Part shown: positions 5,720-6,854 of the stretch, in pieces
How positions within the stretch are numbered: the stretch's first letter is position 1
Layout of the letters: each line of letters starts with the position of its first letter
Assembly (NCBI GenBank): GCA_016285615.1
Contig: JAEERB010000129.1
Location: 1 to 6,854, forward strand
Direction: 5' to 3'
Length of the DNA: 6,854 nt
Source of the DNA: Bacteroidales bacterium
Lineage (GTDB): Bacteria > Bacteroidota > Bacteroidia > Bacteroidales > WCHB1-69
Translations under genes and position numbers: made by a program
Notes under the pieces: model-generated
What the model was told of the DNA's origin: nothing
The model's database searches: none
What the model saw: the letters and a program-made list of their open reading frames with translations, nothing else

Positions 5720-6854
5720 CTACTTGACAACTAGAATCTTAGCAACATTTCGTTTTTTTCCGTTTTCATCAGAGGAGAAGACAAAATAGACGCCTGTCGC
5801 CACTTTCTTTCCCGCATAGTTCTTGCCATCCCATACCAGCTCGCCACCATTGGCATAGCTTTGCCATACCAGACGTCCCGAGCTGTCAACAATCTTACAG
5901 AACGACTTGTCTTTCAGACCTGTAACGGAAATATAGCCATCGTAACCCTCACGAACGGGATTAGGAAATACTGTGACCTCATCATAAGTCTCTCTGCCAG
6001 CCGTAGCGGTTCCACGATAGGAAATCAGACCTTTGGCCGTGGCAAAGAAGACCTCGCCCGTCACATGATTGATGGCAATGTCGAAAATCTGATTGGAGAA
6101 CATCGGTGAATTGCTCTCTGAGAAGCGGAGCAACTCTTCGGTACCATTCGCCGACATCAGGAAGGCTCCCGCCTTGGAGGTACCTATCCACTTGCGGTTG
6201 GCGCCGTCCACAGCGATACAAGTAACCTGTTCATCCTGAAGCAGATTCTGCACATAACCTTCTTGTTCCAGTAGAATATTCTGAGCGAAAGCACCACCAT
6301 TGAAGGCATTGTAGGGATTGTAAACCACCTTGATACCCTGGTCGGTGCCAATCCAAATTTCGCCTTCCTTATCTTCTGCAATACAATTGATCATCGTCGT
6401 TTGAATATTGCTATAGGTATTCAAATTGACTGATGTAATTCTGTCATCGGAGCGATTGTCGATGGTGCCATTATCATAGAACACAAGCAGTTTGTTCTCG
6501 CGCGGCACCGTCAGCCATTTGTAATTGCGCGAATCTACCAGCACTTTGTCCACCACCGTAGAAGTGCCCGACACATAGGGCCGCAGGTCGAAGGCCTGCC
6601 ATTTGCCGTCACTCTTGATTACTTGCAGAGGCGCAGAAGAATAACTATTGGTCAGCCACATGTTGTTATTCTGGTCGTAGGCAATGCCCGACACGAAGGT
6701 TTTGCCATTGCCGTTATCGCGAAGCGACGAGTTGGTCTCATCATAGCGATTTTTAAACACGCCGTCCTGATAATGGAACAACCCATAGCCCCAAGAACCT
6801 GCATAAAACTCGGTCTTATTGCGCGGATTGATAGCCACCTCAACAAGATCGTAA
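5720..6854 (-). CDS. porZ: T9SS component PorZ, C-terminal part (5' end beyond the window)
   Basis: 377 codons are visible, open to the right edge. The true start lies outside: in-frame codons continue upstream (YDLVE before VAINPRN), so the GTG at 6838 is only an internal codon. The visible part has regulator-type beta-propeller blades, for example DKEGEIWIGTDQGIKVV (fragment residues 161-177), DGANRKWIGTSKAGAFLM (216-233) and a blade ending ATAKGLISY. A terminal sandwich domain (about 292-377) follows, with VFPNPV, IVDSSGRLVW, GGELVWDGKN, GKKVATGVYF and AKILVVK. Propellers followed by a T9SS-like terminal domain are the PorZ architecture; as I recall, PorZ is about 770 residues, so roughly half is missing. 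PorZ works at the outer surface in the T9SS attachment complex with PorU, PorV and PorQ, presenting A-type LPS to the PorU sortase in Porphyromonas gingivalis. An unrelated propeller surface protein is the main alternative; the close recO neighbour does not exclude it. Confidence 0.78.
   Translation of the reverse strand, partial: YDLVEVAINPRNKTEFYAGSWGYGLFHYQDGVFKNRYDETNSSLRDNGNGKTFVSGIAYDQNNNMWLTNSYSSAPLQVIKSDGKWQAFDLRPYVSGTSTVVDKVLVDSRNYKWLTVPRENKLLVFYDNGTIDNRSDDRITSVNLNTYSNIQTTMINCIAEDKEGEIWIGTDQGIKVVYNPYNAFNGGAFAQNILLEQEGYVQNLLQDEQVTCIAVDGANRKWIGTSKAGAFLMSANGTEELLRFSESNSPMFSNQIFDIAINHVTGEVFFATAKGLISYRGTATAGRETYDEVTVFPNPVREGYDGYISVTGLKDKSFCKIVDSSGRLVWQSYANGGELVWDGKNYAGKKVATGVYFVFSSDENGKKRNVAKILVVK

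Noticed and set aside
6836..6838. GTG as the start codon of the right-edge gene
   Set aside because: The frame stays open upstream to the window edge (YDLVE) and the propeller sequence continues across it, so the gene is truncated by the window, not started here.
1..6854. Defence island, prophage or transposon
   Set aside because: No transposase, integrase, nuclease, methyltransferase or phage structural gene is visible. All genes are co-directional housekeeping or envelope genes.

Overview
The window looks like chromosomal DNA of a Bacteroidales bacterium, perhaps Prevotellaceae or a relative; genus is not resolved. Supporting signs are a PorZ-type gene of the type IX secretion system (T9SS), two exact Bacteroidetes TAnnTTTG promoter boxes, starts without a clear Shine-Dalgarno sequence, and Bacteroidetes-style intergenic repeats. 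Every gene I can support lies on the minus strand, so the transcriptional order runs from the right edge to the left edge.

In that order: (1) the 3' half of porZ, cut by the right edge, with regulator-type beta-propeller blades and a terminal T9SS-like sandwich domain; (2) recO, a recombination mediator, starting 2 nt after the porZ stop and almost certainly in the same transcript; (3) a 177-nt intergenic patch full of short direct repeats and one long hairpin; (4) a tRNA-dihydrouridine synthase (dus); (5) after a 78-nt gap with a good promoter box, a 716-residue exported protein that combines a signal peptide, an N-terminal copy of a T9SS-sorting-like domain, two Fn3-like repeats and a C-terminal propeller-like domain resembling DUF6528; (6) a 115-nt spacer made of two consecutive inverted repeats; (7) tRNA-Leu(CAA) with its own promoter box and a clear rho-independent terminator; (8) an exported TPR protein, cut by the left edge.

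Functionally the window mixes housekeeping (RecO, Dus, tRNA-Leu) with envelope biology (PorZ, TPR protein, multidomain exported protein). PorZ acts at the outer face of the outer membrane in T9SS substrate attachment, so the organism very probably has a T9SS. The exported protein at 1627-3777 carries a sorting-like domain, but at the wrong end of the chain for a normal T9SS substrate. That is the least conventional feature here. I found no CRISPR array, transposase, phage gene or defence system, and no complete undescribed system. The points worth following are the displaced sorting-like domain, the porZ-recO coupling, the mismatch in the tRNA acceptor stem, and the intergenic inverted repeats.
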